A DNA stretch of 64,000 nucleotides from Sepioteuthis lessoniana (lineage: Eukaryota > Mollusca > Cephalopoda > Myopsida > Loliginidae): assembly GCA_963585895.1 (NCBI GenBank), contig OY757947.1, positions 33,585,878-33,649,877 of the forward strand, written 5' to 3'. The translations under genes and the position numbers were made by a program. This document shows positions 22,585-34,085 of the stretch, in pieces (the first letter of the stretch is position 1; every line of letters starts with the position of its first letter). The notes below the pieces were generated by a model that worked only from the letters and a program-made list of their open reading frames with translations, was not told where the DNA came from and did no database searches.

Positions 22585-22840
22585 AAGGGGGTGTCCCCGT
22601 GGTATAATGATTAAAGCGCTGGACTATGTAATCGTAGTATGCGAGTTCGTACTCCAGTCGCGCTATTACGTTCACTTTCGGACAAATACTCTTGGGAAAG
22701 GTATGAACCCCCTTATCCTCCCAGCTATGTGTTAAATAGTACCACTACTGTCCGTCTAAAATAAGATAGATTCGGCATTAACTATCTCGAGAATTTAGAT
22801 ATGCCATTAAATAACAAACAAACAAACAACGTCTCTTTCT
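22585..22840 (+). mobile_element. SINE-A, near full length
   Basis: GTGTCCCCGTGGTATAATGA, GCGAGTTCGTACTCCAGTCG, CTCTTGGGAAAGGTATGAAC. The tail hairpin is eroded (TCGGCATTAACTATC..GATATGCCATTAAA). Confidence 0.85.
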
Positions 22841-22889
22841 CACGCAACCCTCATGACTTTCGTAAATAAAAAGAGAGTTTATATGTTTT

Positions 22890-23478
22890 ATAGATAAGTT
22901 TGGTTTGGTTTGGTTTCTCGGGTTTTATGGCATATCAACCTTTGTAGGGTATTTAACGCCGAATCAATTTTTATGTAAATAATCCGTTCTTTTTAAAACA
23001 ATTCAGTTTAGCATAAGTACACAGTTTAATGGTCAAAAACATTTATTCCAAACTATTCAAGCAGTTATATGTAACAATTCAGTTAAGTGTAAATACAGTT
23101 TTAATGTCGAAAAACAGTTCTGTTTGAAACAATTCAGTTAAGCATTAGCACGCAGTTTAAATGTAAGTACGGTTTAATTGTCAAAAACATTTTTATTTCA
23201 AGCTATTCAGTTCATTCAAACAATTCAGTTTAGCATTAGTATGCTGCTAGTTCTATTTAACCCATATATAGGGCCCTATCAGGTGCTACCACTCCGGGCC
23301 AGAGTGAACCTGTGAGCAATGGCAATGAAGGGGTACACCGCATTCCCCAAAGCTCCAGCACTGCTGGAACCTCATCATCAGATTGTTTAGTGTCATATCA
23401 GGACACTCGATAGTGGGGTTGTCTTACCCCTCTGCAGAGGTGCAGTCAGTGTATTCTACAGCCCCAGCTGACTGGGCA
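22890..23478 (-). mobile_element. R1 element, near full length
   Basis: Tail GGTTTTATGGCATATCAACC..GGGTATTTAACGCCGAATC, five to six core units, and head from TTCTATTTAACCCATATATAG to CCCCAGCTGACTGGGC. Confidence 0.85.
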
Positions 23479-23739
23479 ATTATAAATAGGTGTTATTGCC
23501 TCCTCATTCCAGGTATATAACAGTAAGGGGAAAATGGTCGTCGTAAAAAAGATAATTGAAGATGTTCATATGTCCACTTTGTATGTTATTCCAAAAAAAG
23601 AAGAACTAAGAAAGATTCATATTCATCTTCGGAATTTTGCAGCATTCTTCTTTGACAGATAGGAATCAAGTTGGCCTACTCACTGCAAAAATTAAAGTTT
23701 GTGTAATCATGTAGATAAATTTATTAGTAAGTAAAGTAG

Positions 23740-23983
23740 GCGACCGTAGTTGAGGACGAATCGAAGGCTCCCTTCTCAATAGCTACTACACCGAGGTATA
23801 GGGGGTGCTATTCCTTCCCCTAGATTGCTCCACTTTACCCTTGATACGTACCTTATTATACTGAATGTTAAGCCAGGAGGTATCAAGTACCATTTTTCGA
23901 GTCTTTGGTATGACCCGACCTGGGATTGAACACCCGATCTCCAGGACCATTGGCAAACACTCAACCAACTAGGCCAATGTGAT
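23740..23983 (-). mobile_element. SINE-B
   Basis: On the minus strand it has GGTTGAGTGTTTGCCAATGG, a slightly extended B-box region with TTCAATCCCAGGTCGGG, and the usual body. Two overlapping 60-62 codon frames are not genes. Confidence 0.8.
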
Positions 23984-24080
23984 AAATTTATAAAACTGTT
24001 TTATACAGTTTTATAAATGATCAGATGACTGATTGTTTCAGAGAAATACAGAATCATTCGAGTGAGAAATACTTATTTGA

Positions 24081-24570
24081 GTACACAAAGAAGCAATAAA
24101 TGTACACAAAGTAATAAAAGTACACAAAGCAATAAAACTACACAAAGTAATTAAAGTACAAAAAGTTATAAAAGTACACAAAGTAATAAAAGTACACAAA
24201 GCAATAAAAGTACACAAAGTAATTAAAGTACAAAAAGTAATAAAAGTACACAAAGTAATAAAAGTACTCAACGTAATAAAAGTACACAAAGCAATAAAAG
24301 TACAAAAAGTAATAAACGTACACAAAGTAATAAAAGTACTCAACGTAATAAAAGTACACAAAGCAATAAAAGTACAAAAAGTAATAAAAGTACTCAACGT
24401 AATAAAAGTACACAAAGTAATAAAAGTACACAAAGCAATAAAAGTACACAAAGTAATAAAAGTACACAAAGCAATAAAAGTACACAAAGTAATAAAAGCA
24501 CACAAAGCAATAAAAGTACACAAAGCAATGAAAGTACAGAAAGTAATACAAGTACACAAAGAAGCAATAA
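24081..24570. repeat. 18-bp minisatellite, about 27 units
   Basis: The unit is AATAAAAGTACACAAAGY, with CAAAAAGT and CTCAACGT variants arranged in recurring blocks. Because 18 is a multiple of 3, both a 197- and a 139-codon minus frame stay open, encoding six-residue repeats such as FITLCT. I see no initiation, splice or domain evidence for coding. Confidence 0.95.
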
Positions 24571-25549
24571 AGAAACTATAAATTGAAATTATATAAAGGA
24601 GTGGGAAAAAACACTCACTAAGGTCAGTCATTTATATACAGAACTATGAATGGGACAAGGAGAGATTTTTTTCTGTGGGAGCAGGATCATAGACAAGGAA
24701 CACCACTAGGGAATTAACACATATACTAGGCCACAAAAATCTCCTGAGCCGACCAAGCATAGAAATTAATACAATATGGGAACCAGCAATAAGGAGTACC
24801 AAAGAAAGGCAATAATAACAACAAAGTCGCAATATGAGCACTGGTATAAAAAAAAAATATGCAATGATAACAGCAGTATTGCAATATGAGCACTGGTAAA
24901 AATGGTTGCTGAAGACATTAGGTTTATAATACCCAGAAATTCAGATATTGATGTCGTCAAGGACACATGGCACTGTGGCTATATCCAGTAACATAATTAA
25001 AAGAATGTGAGTTCAATACCCGGTTAAGGCAGTGGAGAATTTTTGGTGAAATTAACAGAAAACGGACATCTATTAAACATGACTCGTGAAACTAGAACAG
25101 TCTACCCCGGTGAGCGAAACAAAGGACCAAGAAGTAATCAAAAGAAAGTGTCTCCTTTTATGATTTTATATATATATATATATTATGTTTCAAAAAATCT
25201 GAAAATTTCTCTAAGATATCCTATATAATATTATGACTAAGGGTCCATTAGTTCAACATCCCTTAGGAATTTTATCCGAGCGGTTTCTTAATATCAGTTC
25301 TACTGATTTGATAATGATGCAACCACAGAAATATGAACATTTTTTTAATCACCTGTTAGAAATTCCAAGAATGTACTGACATTGATGTTAAACATTTGGA
25401 ATTTTTTTTAAAATAATGCATAAAGGTACTCCCAAAAGGATGACAACAATTTTTTAAATTACCCTTTATGCAAAGGTATATATGTATATATGTATTCAAG
25501 GGTGTGTTTGCTTCTCTCTCCCCCCCTCTCTCTCTCTCTCTCTGCGTTT
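24571..25549. other. No recognised feature
   Basis: AT-rich. Short frames of 61-70 codons have no domain. (TA)n lies at about 25166-25182 and a CT run at about 25515-25540. Confidence 0.4.
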
Positions 25550-26382
25550 TGGTTTGGTTTGATTTCATGGCATATCAACCGTTGTAAGTTATTTAATGCC
25601 AAATCGTCCTTATGATTATATATTAAATATATATAATTTGGTTTGGTTGGGTTTTATGGCATATCAACCATTGTAGGTCATTTAATGCCTAATTCTCTTT
25701 ATACATATATATTAAATATATTTGATTTAGTTTGGTTTGGTTTGGTTGGGTTTTATGGCATATCAACCGTTGTAAGTTATTTAATGCCAAATCGTCTTTA
25801 TGATTATATATTAAATATATATGATTTGGTTTGGTTGAGTTTTATGGCACATCAACCATTGTACGTTATTTAATGCCAAATCCTTTTTATACATATATAT
25901 TAAATGTGATTTGGTTTGGTTGGGTTTTATGGCATATCAACCATTGTAGGTTATTTAATGCCAAATCCTGTTCATGCAAGTGATTTCTAAACACATTTGT
26001 TGATAACAGTTTAAACAAGCATGAGCTCAGTTAAATGGTTCCCAAAATTGCTAAGTATCTCTAACAATTCAATTAAACATCAGTCATTTGTTTCCACAGG
26101 TTTAAATGATTAAGCAGTTCTATTTCTAACAATACAGTGTATCGTTAGTCATTTGTTTGCTCTCAGTTGAAATTTCAAACAGATCTATTTGACCCAGATA
26201 ACCTTATCAGGGTGGATCTGGGAGCAATGGCAATAAAGAAGTACTCAACATTTCCCAAAGCTTCAGTATTATTGGAGCCTCACCATCAGATTGTTTATTG
26301 TCATTATCAGGACACTCTTTGGGGTAGTGTTACCTCTCTGCAGAGATGCAGTCGGAGTATTCTATAACCCCAGTCAACCGGG
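25550..26382 (-). mobile_element. R1 element with five tail units, core and head
   Basis: Five tail units of about 85-95 bases (25556, 25640, 25738, 25824, 25910) each contain ATGGCA.ATCAACC..TTATTTAATGCC. The core follows (TTGATAACAGTTTAAACAAG, then CAGTCATTTGTTTCC). The head runs from GACCCAGATAACC to CCCCAGTCAACCGGGC. It shows that the tail arrays at 1.0 kb and 59.3 kb belong to the same element as the heads. Confidence 0.85.
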
Positions 26383-26396
26383 CTTGTGTATGTATG

Positions 26397-26398
26397 TG

Positions 26399-26430
<32 letters not shown>

Positions 26431-27060
26431 AAAAGACTGAGATAGATAGATAGATAAGTAGAAAAAGACTGAGATAGATAGATAGATAGATAGATAAGAC
26501 TAAATGTCTAGGAAATTGAAAACTCTAAATTGAAAACCGAAGAGTGTTGTTCTGTAGAATCTTAGGCAGAGTGGTTCACCATTCTTCTATAAACAATTCT
26601 TGAGTAGCATTGGTATCTTTTGCCTCAAATATAGACAGTTGATTCTCTTCGAATGAGATAGAACTTTAAGTTGCATGATTTGCAGAATAAGAGTCTGAGA
26701 AATTTGACTAACGTCTGACGTTAGCGTTTTCAGGCACCAGGCTTTCAGTTGGTTGCTAGTGTGGGGAAGGGCAGAGGGTAAGAGACGGGGAAGAGAAGGT
26801 GAGGCAAGTTAAACGGAGGAGAATACTAAAGACAAAATGAACAGGGAGAGAAAGAGACAGAAAGACAGGTTTCATGGAAACGAAGAAATGGAAAGACAGA
26901 CGTGTTTGTGAAAAACGATGATAAACGTAGAAGTAAAGACCGATGTCAAAAAAAAAAAAAAAAAGAAAAAAAGACATCAATTGGGTCGAACATAAAAAGA
27001 TAAAAGAATATGAATTGACTTAGATAGATAGATAGATAGAGAGAGAGATAGATAGCAATG
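26397..27060. other. (GATA)n runs and low-repeat sequence
   Basis: (GATA)n lies at about 26400-26430, 26440-26455, 26472-26492 and 27020-27055. The palindrome CTAACGTC-T-GACGTTAG lies at 26708-26724. No gene. Confidence 0.6.
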
Positions 27061-27079
27061 ACTCATCCACATCCTCTTA

Positions 27080-27132
<53 letters not shown>

Positions 27133-27251
27133 CACATGCATATATGAATATCTGTACGTTCATGCATATATATATAAATATAAATATAGATAGATAGATA
27201 GATAGTAATGACGAATACACATCTTCATACACATCTTCTTATATATATATA

Positions 27252-27294
<43 letters not shown>

Positions 27295-27373
27295 TGTGTA
27301 TAAGAGGAATTATATGCGTCATTACTATATATATATATATATACATGAAAGTAAAGATATACATATATGCGTA

Positions 27374-27424
<51 letters not shown>

Positions 27425-27507
27425 GAATGTGTATAAAAGGAATTGTATGCGTCATTACTATTTATATATCTATCGATCCATCTGCATGAAGGTACAGATA
27501 TACATAC

Positions 27508-27571
<64 letters not shown>

Positions 27572-27572
27572 T

Positions 27573-27603
<31 letters not shown>

Positions 27604-27711
27604 GCAAGTATGCAAATAGATAGATAATAATGATGCATACAATTCCTCTTATACATATCCTCATATATATATGTATATATATATGCTTATATGTATATTT
27701 GTACCTTCCTG

Positions 27712-27751
<40 letters not shown>

Positions 27752-27792
27752 TAGATAGTAATGACGCATACAATTCCTCTTGTAGACATTGT

Positions 27793-27846
<54 letters not shown>

Positions 27847-27850
27847 GCAA
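27050..27850. repeat. (TA)n/(GT)n cluster with six copies of a short conserved island
   Basis: The islands resemble ATGACGCATACAATTCCTCT and recur near 27054, 27207, 27298 (reverse), 27430 (reverse), 27627 and 27757. They are separated by (TA)n, (GT)n and (GATA)n. All Y/I- and H/T-rich frames here are simple-sequence artefacts. Confidence 0.85.
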
Positions 27851-28250
27851 CCTATATTTGCCGGCATAAGAACAAATACTAATAAAAACTCAAAGTCGAG
27901 AAAAGAAAAAAAATCGAATTTTAAACATATTAAGACATTGACAGAGAAACAAATGGAAACGGTGAAAAATGGCACTTTGAAAATAGTAAGAAGAAAACGG
28001 AAGTAATAATCTGGCAAAAAAAAAAGATAAAAAGAAAGAAAGAAAAAAGAAATCCGGGGAAAAAAAAGATGTCAGTAAGTCGATAGGGTTGCAGAAGGCG
28101 ATAGTATCGGTAGACAGACCGGTTTCCAAATGAAGGTGACAGGACAATCCCTCTGCCCACACCGCTTTCGTTGTGACAAGATCAATTCCGACTGGTGATC
28201 ATTCACTTTATTCTTTCGATCAACAACATGAACGTATTCGATATCTGCCT
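27851..28250. other. No recognised feature
   Basis: A-rich sequence without family match. The overlapping minus frames are composition-driven. Confidence 0.4.
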
Positions 28251-28299
28251 TCTTTTTTTTTTTTTTTTTTCATTTCTCTTACTTACTCTTTCGATCTAT

Positions 28300-28383
28300 C
28301 TATCTATCACGGTCTGTTCTAATGCTTCTTTCTTTCTTTCTTTCTTTCTTTCTCAATCTGCTTATCTATCTATCTATTCAAAA

Positions 28384-28418
<35 letters not shown>

Positions 28419-28515
28419 AATCTGCTTATCTATCTATCTATCTATTCAAAACTTTCTTTCTTTCTTTCTTTCTTTCTCAATCTGCTTATTTATCTATTTA
28501 TCTATCTATTCAAAA

Positions 28516-28565
<50 letters not shown>

Positions 28566-28693
28566 CAATCTGCTTATCTATCTATCTATCTATCTATTCA
28601 AAACTTTCTTTCTTTCTTTCTTTCTTTCTCAATCTGCTTATCTATCTATCTATCTATCTATTCAAAACTTTCTTTCTTTCTTTCTCAATCTGC

Positions 28694-28737
<44 letters not shown>

Positions 28738-28867
28738 TCAAAACTTTCTTTCTTTCTTTCTTTCTTTCTTTCTCAATCTGCTTATCTATCTATCTATCTA
28801 TTCAAAACTTTCTTTCTTTCTTTCTTTCTTTCTCAATCTGCTTATCTATCTATCTATCTATTCAAAA

Positions 28868-28902
<35 letters not shown>

Positions 28903-28920
28903 AATCTATCTATCTATCTT
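28300..28920. repeat. Compound minisatellite of alternating (TTTC)n and (CTAT)n
   Basis: About nine units each consist of a (TTTC)n run, the linker TCAATCTGCTTA, a (TCTA)n run and the linker TTCAAAAC. Unit length varies (about 55-95 bases) only through the two microsatellites. The 299-codon plus frame is the translation of this array. Confidence 0.95.
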
Positions 28921-29274
28921 AGTTGGTTTGTTATTTCTGTATATCTCCATCTATCTCAGTCTGTTCCAATTTATCCATCGACCGATCATTCTCGGTCTGT
29001 TCTGCCGTTTCTCTGTCTCTTTCTTTCTTTCTTTCTTTTCTTTTCTTTTCTTTTCATCTGTCTCCCCATGTATATGTCCCACAGTCTTTTCTGACATTTA
29101 TTTATTTATTTATTTTTTATTCATTCACTTATTTATTTGTTTCTCAGTTTGTTTATTTATCTATTTATCTATCCCTATTTATTCTAATCTTTCTTTCTTT
29201 CTTTCTTTCTTTCCCAATCTATATCGATATCAATCAATCTGTATATCTCTATCAGTCAGTTCGTCATTTATGTA

Positions 29275-29426
29275 CAGTGTAACCCGGATATAAGAGAGTT
29301 AATGGAACCGGAGAATAAGTCTCTTATATCCGGGTAGGGTCTATTTTGTTTAGGTAACACAGGCACTAATTTGGGACCAGAGAAAATCTATCTTATATCA
29401 GGGTCTCTTATATCCGGGTTATACTG
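29275..29426. mobile_element. TA-flanked inverted-repeat element (MITE), 152 bp
   Basis: The terminal inverted repeats CAGTGTAACCCGGATATAAG and its complement (one difference) are flanked by TA dinucleotides at 29273-29274 and 29427-29428. TA target duplication and CAGT ends fit the Tc1/mariner/pogo superfamily of DNA transposons. No transposase is encoded. One internal unit contains TTTTGTTTAGGTAACACAGG. Confidence 0.85.
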
Positions 29427-29485
29427 TATATCTCTATTTATCTCAGTCAGTTCTTATCCATCTATCTATCGATATATATATAAAT

Positions 29486-29527
<42 letters not shown>

Positions 29528-29968
29528 TTCTGCAGAGCCTTCTGTGTTAGCTGACCCTACCAACTTTTGAAAAATGGGTGAAGTAAAATAGGAAAGGCAA
29601 TGATAATAAAAGACAAAGGGATTACATTAGAAGAAACAATTTTTATTTGACAAGAAATAACAAGAAAAGTGGCCTGAAGTGGACAGAACTAACAGTAATA
29701 ATACAAATGCCCTTAAAAGGACAGTTAAAAATAGCCGAGCAACTGAATTTACTCGGCGTCGCTGAGAAACCAGGGTGGAGGCGTCTGCTTGTCTTGAACT
29801 CGGCAGGTCAAACAAGTTAAAGTAACAGTCAAAGAAGTTGACCTACTTTAATCCTTTCGCCTAGGGTTATGTCTGCAACCCCACAGACTACGTCGTCTAT
29901 GATTGCTGGTCTTGTCTCCGCTGAACTCAAAGTTGTCAGATTTTTTAAGGAATTCTTAATTTCTATTG
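29427..29968. other. (GAAA)n tract and unclassified sequence
   Basis: (GAAA)n lies at about 29487-29527. The rest has no family match, and the two short minus frames have no domain. Confidence 0.45.
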
Positions 29969-30344
29969 TAGTATAACCCGGATATAAGAGAGTTGTGGGG
30001 ACAGGAGAAGAAGTCTCTTTTATCCCAGTTTCTCTTATATCCGGGTTTGGAGTATTTTGTTTAGTTAACACAAGCTCTAATTTGGGACCAGAGAAATCTC
30101 TCTTATATCCGGTTTTGCTGTATTTTGTTTAGGTAACACAGGCTCTAATTTGGTACCAGAGACAATCTCTCTTATATCCGGTTTGGAGTATTTAGTTTAG
30201 GTAACACAGGCTCTAATTTGGGACCATATAAGGTCTCTCTTACATCAGGGTTTGGTGTATTTTGTTTAGGTAACACAGGCTCTAATTTGGGACCATATAA
30301 GGTCTCTCTTATATCCGGCTTTCTCTTATATCCGAGTTACACTG
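29969..30344. mobile_element. Expanded copy of the TA inverted-repeat element
   Basis: The termini GTATAACCCGGATATAAGAG and CTCTTATATCCGAGTTACAC are as in the 152-bp copy, though the left end lacks the first two bases. The internal unit (TTTTGTTTAGGTAACACAGG..GGGACCA..TCTCTCTTATATCCGG, about 69 bases) is present four times, at about 30043-30315, against once in the other copy. Confidence 0.85.
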
Positions 30345-30391
30345 TACAAAAATTTGATGATTATAAGACCAAAAGAAGGTAATAAATATTG

Positions 30392-30620
30392 CTTAGTGTT
30401 TGCAAATGGCCCGGAGGACCGGGGTTCAATCCCAGGTCAAGTCATACCAAATACTAAAAAAATGGTATTTGATGCCTCCTTACTCAGTATTATAAGATAT
30501 GAATCAAGGGTAAAATGAGGCAATCCAGGGAAAGTAGCAGCGCCCTTCCTTACACCTCGGTGTAGTAGCTATTGAAAAGGGAACCTTCAGTTGACACTCG
30601 ACCACGGTTGCCAACTTTTT
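30392..30620 (+). mobile_element. SINE-B
   Basis: Starts in AGTGTTTGCAAATGGCCCGG, B-box GGTTCAATCCC, body as usual, ends GTTGCCAACTTTTTATAC. A short internal deletion removes the CTTGCTTAACA part. Confidence 0.85.
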
Positions 30621-30726
30621 ATACTATTTGTTGCTGTCAGAAAATATCCCGGAAACGACTCACAGACTTAATAGTCTCGGAAGTAGTTTACGGTTAGTAA
30701 CGGTAAATTCCATTCACTGACGACAT

Positions 30727-31089
30727 AGGGTGGTTGTGATATTTGTCTCTGCCTCAGATAGGATTTGACACAAGGTCTTTTTATAGTGGATGTTTGGGGG
30801 AAGAGGGGATCGGGCACGAGTATTGGCTGGTGCCCTGCTGGGTTATGCAGGTTTTAGGTTCGCTTAGTGCCATGTGAACCAATGGACTTGGACTCAGACG
30901 ATATTACGTGAGTCCAGCACTTGTGTTTGTTCATAGCTTAAACTAGACCAGAACGGTCTAGGGCTATGCTTTTTTTTTTGTCAATACCCCATCCGGCACG
31001 AATGCCAGACAATCAGTTAAAAAAAAACAGGTACCAGTTCCAGGTACCTGTACTGATAGTGAAGATCAATTTTCTGTTTGTAATGAATT
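30727..31089 (-). mobile_element. SINE-D, diverged copy with target-site duplication
   Basis: On the minus strand it ends GACCTTGTGTCAAATCC..GAGGCAGAGACAAATATC, matching the end of the GC-rich element at 35.6-36.8 kb. It also shares the TGGCACTAAG and GTCTAGTTTAAG blocks. A 20-base duplication (ATTCC.TTCACTGACGA.AT) flanks it at 30707-30726 and 31090-31109. The inverted repeat CAGGTACC/GGTACCTG lies near 31029-31050. Confidence 0.75.
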
Positions 31090-31203
31090 ATTCCGTTCAC
31101 TGACGATATCGTAAACGAGGAAAAGATACCAAAGAATCCCGACGTGCGTAGCTCGTAGCAACGATAATGGATAGGACAAAGGAATTATAAAACAAACTCA
31201 TAT

Positions 31204-31640
31204 ATCATCATCATCATCATGTCCCGCTGCTAGCACGGATCTCCCAGACTCTCTCTCGCCACCCCTCCCTATCGTCCATCGCTTCCGGGAGGATTTCCAG
31301 GCCCCACCCTGTATTGGCACAGGGCTGTAGTATATAGGTTCAAGCTGGTCGTCCAATCTTTGCTCGTCCGTGTGAAGGGGTCCACAGGTGTATATCGCTT
31401 ATAAGTTCGTCCTTATTTCTCCAGCAGTGTCCAACATGTCTGGTTCGTCTTACTTTGATATTTTTCGTTATGGGTAGTAGGTGGGCGTACAGCTGCTGCT
31501 TTGTGGGGTGTTGCTTCTAGGACTTGTTCAATATTGCTCGTAGCATTCTTGTGTAATTGCTGTCGGGCTTTTTCTTTATACCTTTTTTTCCGTACGTCCT
31601 CGCAGTGCATTCATATAGAAGTATCGACAAGACTGCTTCT
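31204..31640 (-). mobile_element. LINE 3' part, first of two tandem copies
   Basis: The 3' tail (reverse CATCATCATCATGTCCC) is followed upstream by blocks for GRAGGRE-type C-terminal sequence. It extends to CGTACGGAAAAAAAGGTATAAAG near 31590. It shares its blocks with the next copy but is clearly diverged. Confidence 0.8.
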
Positions 31641-31659
31641 TGGAATATTTATATATATA

Positions 31660-32336
31660 TATCATCATCATCATGACCCTCTCTCGCCACTCCTCCCTAT
31701 CGTTCATAGCCCTAGGCAGGTCTTCAGGACAACATCCCGTATCCTCACATAGCTGCTGAATGTATGTTCGTGCTGGTCGTCCTGCTTTTGCACGGCCAAG
31801 TGTGGGGGTCCATAAGAGTACATCTCTTATGAGCTCGTCCCTGCTTCTCCAGCAGTGTCCTGCATGTCCTGTTCGTCTAACTTGGATAGTTTTCGTGATA
31901 GGAGGCAGGTGGCCGTACAGTTGGTGTCTTGTGGGGTGTTGCCGCCAGGACTTGTTCAAGATTGCTCGCAGCATTCTTGTGTAATTGCCGTCTAGCTTCT
32001 TCTCCAGACGTTTTGTTAGCGTCCATGTAGTGCAGCCATATAGCAGTATCGATGTGACCGCTGCCTGGAAGAAACTGCGTTTCATTTTATCAGTTAGGTC
32101 TGATTTCCATATAATCGATAGCCTATTGATAGCTGTCCATGCTTTCGTTAACCTCGTTTCGATGTCCTTTTCGGTTGATGCGACGCTGCTTCCTAGGTAA
32201 GTGAATCTGTCTACTAGTTTAAGTGGGGTTCCGTCTAGAGTGGAGATGTCCCCCGTTTGATTATAGCACATATATTCCGTTTTGTGTGCATTAACATAGA
32301 GGCCTATGCCTGCGACTGCTCGTTCCAAACTATGCA

Positions 32337-32338
<2 letters not shown>
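31660..32338 (-). mobile_element. Non-LTR retrotransposon, C-terminal part of ORF2, best-preserved copy
   Basis: The minus frame 32328-31576 (250 codons) covers the end of the reverse transcriptase and what follows: KTEYMCYNQTGDISTLDG, LVDRFTYLGSSVAST, KMKRSFFQAAVTSILLYGC, RRTGHAGHCWRSRDELI, GRAKAGRPARTYIQQLCEDT. The YLGS and LLYGC..WTL blocks are typical of non-LTR reverse transcriptases. The catalytic palm lies upstream and is absent, so the copy is 5'-truncated. The last 30 or so codons are not LINE protein: the frame runs through the (ATG)n tail into the neighbouring copy. I think it is RTE- or L1-like but cannot fix the clade. Confidence 0.85.
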
Positions 32339-32339
<1 letters not shown>

Positions 32340-32398
<59 letters not shown>

Positions 32399-32455
32399 CT
32401 TACTCAAACAGAATATATATAAAATCAAAAGAAAGAAAGAAAGAAAGAAAGAATT
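32340..32455. repeat. (TA)n and (GAAA)n microsatellites
   Basis: A pure (TA)n run lies at 32339-32394 and (GAAA)n at 32428-32451. Confidence 0.95.
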
Positions 32456-32599
32456 AAATTGTGAATTGACTTCGTTTATGCTAATATTCGTTCTAATATA
32501 CTTAAGAACGACAAGAACCTATCTGTCCTTCCTCTTTTTACAGATATGACAACTGGATTCTTTAGATATAGATATCAACCAATCCAGAAGAACCGATTT

Positions 32600-32690
32600 T
32601 AATCTCCAGCTGAGAAATTTTGAATTCGTTTCGCACGAATACTCTTAGGAAAGGCATGAACCCGATTCTCCCTTTACCTATGAATAAATT
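32600..32690 (+). mobile_element. SINE-A2-like fragment
   Basis: GAATACTCTTAGGAAAGGC, ATGAACCCGATTCTCCC and TACCTATGAATAAAT match the middle of the SINE-A/A2 body. The head is eroded. Confidence 0.55.
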
Positions 32691-32730
32691 GCCATGCGGA
32701 AGGTTCCAGTGTTAGGTCTTCAATAACTGG

Positions 32731-34085
32731 TGTGACGGGGTTTAGAATATTTATCTCAGGACGAGAGTTTATTTTACGCACGTGTGACGTCGTGGCAGTC
32801 TGGCACTTGACCCCTCCGCAAAATAAGTCCTTGTCAAGACTCCTGTTTCGGGCATAAGGTAACTAGCAAATAATGTGGGGGTTAATTTGGGGCTAGACTC
32901 ATCTCAACGCTGGCAAGGGGGTTTCCAATTTCACGTTCACATACCCCACCAAGTCCTTCGTTTTCATACCCCCTCGGGTAACGGAAAACATGGACTCCTA
33001 GGTTAAAACAAAATATATTTCACTGTAGTCAAATTTCCAAAATTCCCTTGTAATGTTTTAAGGTGAATAAGACATTTAGCGAGAATAAATTAAAGCGATA
33101 CAAAGCTGAAAAAGATACTGTGCAAAAGAAGGCAACTTGATAGATAAACAACATAACGAATAGATTTCAACATTAGGCAACATGTAAATTGTAACAAAAT
33201 TTTTATAAGTGAGGACCAAACAAATAATTATGAGACTTAAGAAACAATTCCTTCCTCTTTTCTTTCTTTCTTTTTAAGGTGCCGGTTATATTAAACCAAC
33301 AGACAGTCTTAAACACAAATGTCTCTCTTTCTTCTTTTTTTCTTTTTTTTCTTTCTTCTTTCTTTCTTTTCTTTTAAACTATCGGCTTTGTTTAGCCAGG
33401 TAGGCAGTGCTCAACACAAATGTCTCTCTTTCTTCTTTTTTCTTTTCTTTTCTTTTCTTTCTACTTTTCTTTCTTTTACTTGAGAAAGTATCTAAGTCCA
33501 CTCGTTCATTTACGGTGGACGAAACAAATTTTTTTCAGTCTCTTTCTTTCCTTTTCTGAATATATATATAATTTCCAATATTTAGGATGGGTAGAAGGAA
33601 AAACAGTTTAGGTTTTACTTATCTTTTCGAAGGATTTACTTCTCAGGTTCCTTTCTCTTACGAACGAGTGACATCCACCCCCAGAATCGGCCTTTCTGCT
33701 GACTACTGTCCAAAGACTCTGGTCTATGCTTTTTACGGGGCATTCTCCCGGAGCGGCTACAAATCGACGTCTTTATCCGTCGATTTCTGTCCTCAAAACT
33801 AAAGAGCCTTTTCCAAATTTCCTCTGACGAAAAGGTACTACTTTCGGCGCAAAAGGCTTCGGCCAAACATTTGGCTCCTTTGTTCCGCATCTCTATTTAA
33901 TTCGGGCTACTACAATGACCGACATTCCCTTCTCTGCCCAACCAATTAGGTCACTGAGTGCTGGCAGCGTTTGACCTGCATTCTGGCTGTCTTAGCGGTC
34001 AGTCCTCGGGGCTTGTTAGTTCAAACACAGAAGGGTAAGGGATATTAATCCTACCTTTCCCCTCGCAGGGGCATACCACGTCACA
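32731..34085. mobile_element. Probable solo LTR (fossil), about 1.36 kb
   Basis: The ends are TGTGACGGGG and CCACGTCACA, a short inverted repeat of the TG..CA type common in Gypsy-like LTRs. The 4-base direct repeat CTGG flanks it at 32727-32730 and 34086-34089. Inside lie two related CT-rich units ending AACACAAATGTCTCTCTTTC (about 33312 and 33413). No gag or pol similarity is visible, so a single LTR left by recombination is the simplest reading. It looks old and carries no intact gene. Confidence 0.55.

Noticed and set aside
24038-24631. 197-codon frame with six-residue repeats
   Set aside because: The period of the 18-bp minisatellite keeps the frame open; no start context, splice sites or domain.
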